Source of the DNA: an uncultured Lachnospiraceae bacterium
GTDB lineage: Bacteria; Bacillota; Clostridia; Lachnospirales; Lachnospiraceae
DNA length: 5,650 nt
Reading direction: 5' to 3'
NCBI GenBank assembly: GCA_946623295.1
Contig: CAMOQY010000105.1
Location: forward strand, 1-5,650
The stretch's first letter is position 1; every line of letters begins with the position of its first letter. The translations under genes were made by a program, and so were the position numbers. A model generated the notes under the pieces. It was given only the letters and a program-made list of their open reading frames with translations. It made no database searches and was not told the origin of the DNA. Positions 5,318 through 5,650 of this stretch are shown piece by piece.

Positions 5318-5650
5318 TTACTCCTCCTCTGCAGCTGCTTCCTCAGCAGCTTCCTCGATCTCCTCTGCGGCGGGAGCCTCTTCTACCTCAGCCATGTCGC
5401 CCTGCTTTGCCTCGATGACGGCGTCGGCCATTGTAGCGGTGATAAGCTTGACCGCGCGGATGGCGTCGTCATTGCCGGGGATGACATAGTCCAGATCGTC
5501 GGGATCGCAGTTGGTATCGGCGATTCCGATAAGCGGGATACCCAGAGTGTGGGCTTCCTGTACGCAGATGTGCTCTTTCTTGGGATCTACTACAAAGATC
5601 GCATCGGGCATGCGGCGCATATCCTTGATTCCGCCGAGATTCTTCTCGAG
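5318..5650 (-). CDS. rpsB: Ribosomal protein S2, C-terminal part (runs off the right edge)
   Basis: Only the last 110 codons are in the window. The frame is open to the edge, reading LEKNLGGIKDMRRMPDAIFV, so the in-frame ATG at 5620 is internal and not the start. S2 binds the 30S head/platform junction and is needed for S1 association and initiation. Diagnostic blocks are FVVDPKKE, DTNCDPDDLDYVIPGNDDAI and KLITATMADAV. The last 25 residues form an Ala/Glu tail (12 Glu and 9 Ala) beyond the conserved fold, a common style of S2 extension in Bacillota. The codons of its final Glu triplet supply the tsf ribosome binding site. Confidence 0.97.
   Translation of the reverse strand, partial: LEKNLGGIKDMRRMPDAIFVVDPKKEHICVQEAHTLGIPLIGIADTNCDPDDLDYVIPGNDDAIRAVKLITATMADAVIEAKQGDMAEVEEAPAAEEIEEAAEEAAAEEE
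5321..5329 (-). promoter_or_regulatory. tsf ribosome binding site embedded in the rpsB 3' end
   Basis: The last three codons of rpsB, GAG GAG GAG (Glu-Glu-Glu), contain a full AGGAGG (5323-5328) placed 7 nt before the tsf ATG. The rpsB stop TAA lies in between. Ribosomes finishing S2 would therefore uncover or directly feed the EF-Ts start, which points to translational coupling. Confidence 0.85.

Noticed and set aside
4683..5489. A 268-codon plus-strand open frame opposite tsf and rpsB
   Set aside because: The low-complexity Gly/Leu/Ser product mirrors the Ala/Glu-rich sense codons of S2 and EF-Ts, and it crosses two real genes.

Overview
The window reads as chromosomal DNA from a moderately GC-rich member of the Bacillota, most likely class Clostridia and perhaps Lachnospiraceae. 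This is judged from the protein flavour of S2, EF-Ts and the AlaX-type editing protein, the strong AGGAGG-type ribosome binding sites and the AT-rich intergenic promoters. The assignment is by eye and not search-based. All recognisable genes lie on the minus strand, so transcription runs from the right edge to the left.

Right to left, the window opens inside rpsB (ribosomal protein S2, 3' part only). Two bases later comes tsf (EF-Ts), whose Shine-Dalgarno sequence is the run of GAG codons ending rpsB. The EF-Ts is long (363 aa) because the segment matching the E. coli coiled-coil is about 60 residues longer than usual. An intrinsic terminator about 65 bp past the tsf stop closes this translation operon. 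pyrH and frr, which often follow tsf in Bacillota, are absent.

A second unit follows: a -10 promoter element, a leader of about 95 nt with three small GC-rich stem-loops, then an AlaX-type alanyl-tRNA editing protein (editing domain plus DHHA1 domain). It overlaps by ATGA a PHP-family phosphoesterase of the YciV/RnmA type. The overlap implies translational coupling and shared expression, suggesting a tRNA quality-control protein paired with an RNA or nucleotide phosphoesterase.

The gap after the PHP gene holds a GC-rich stretch of about 90 bp with no recognised function, then an AT-rich dyad (11-bp arms, with two copies of ATAATTATG 20 bp apart), then a good promoter for the third unit. That unit is a single-gene sodium-dependent transporter of the NSS/SNF family (11 predicted membrane helices). 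Downstream of it lie two near-identical 42-bp palindromes 74 bp apart, which look like a REP/BIME-type element and may also serve as the transporter's terminator.

Most of the window is ordinary housekeeping sequence. The points worth a second look are the paired palindromes, the expanded EF-Ts, the alaX-PHP coupling with its structured leader, and the AT-rich dyad upstream of the transporter. I see no CRISPR array, transposase, tRNA or rRNA, and no clear evidence of a wholly new system.
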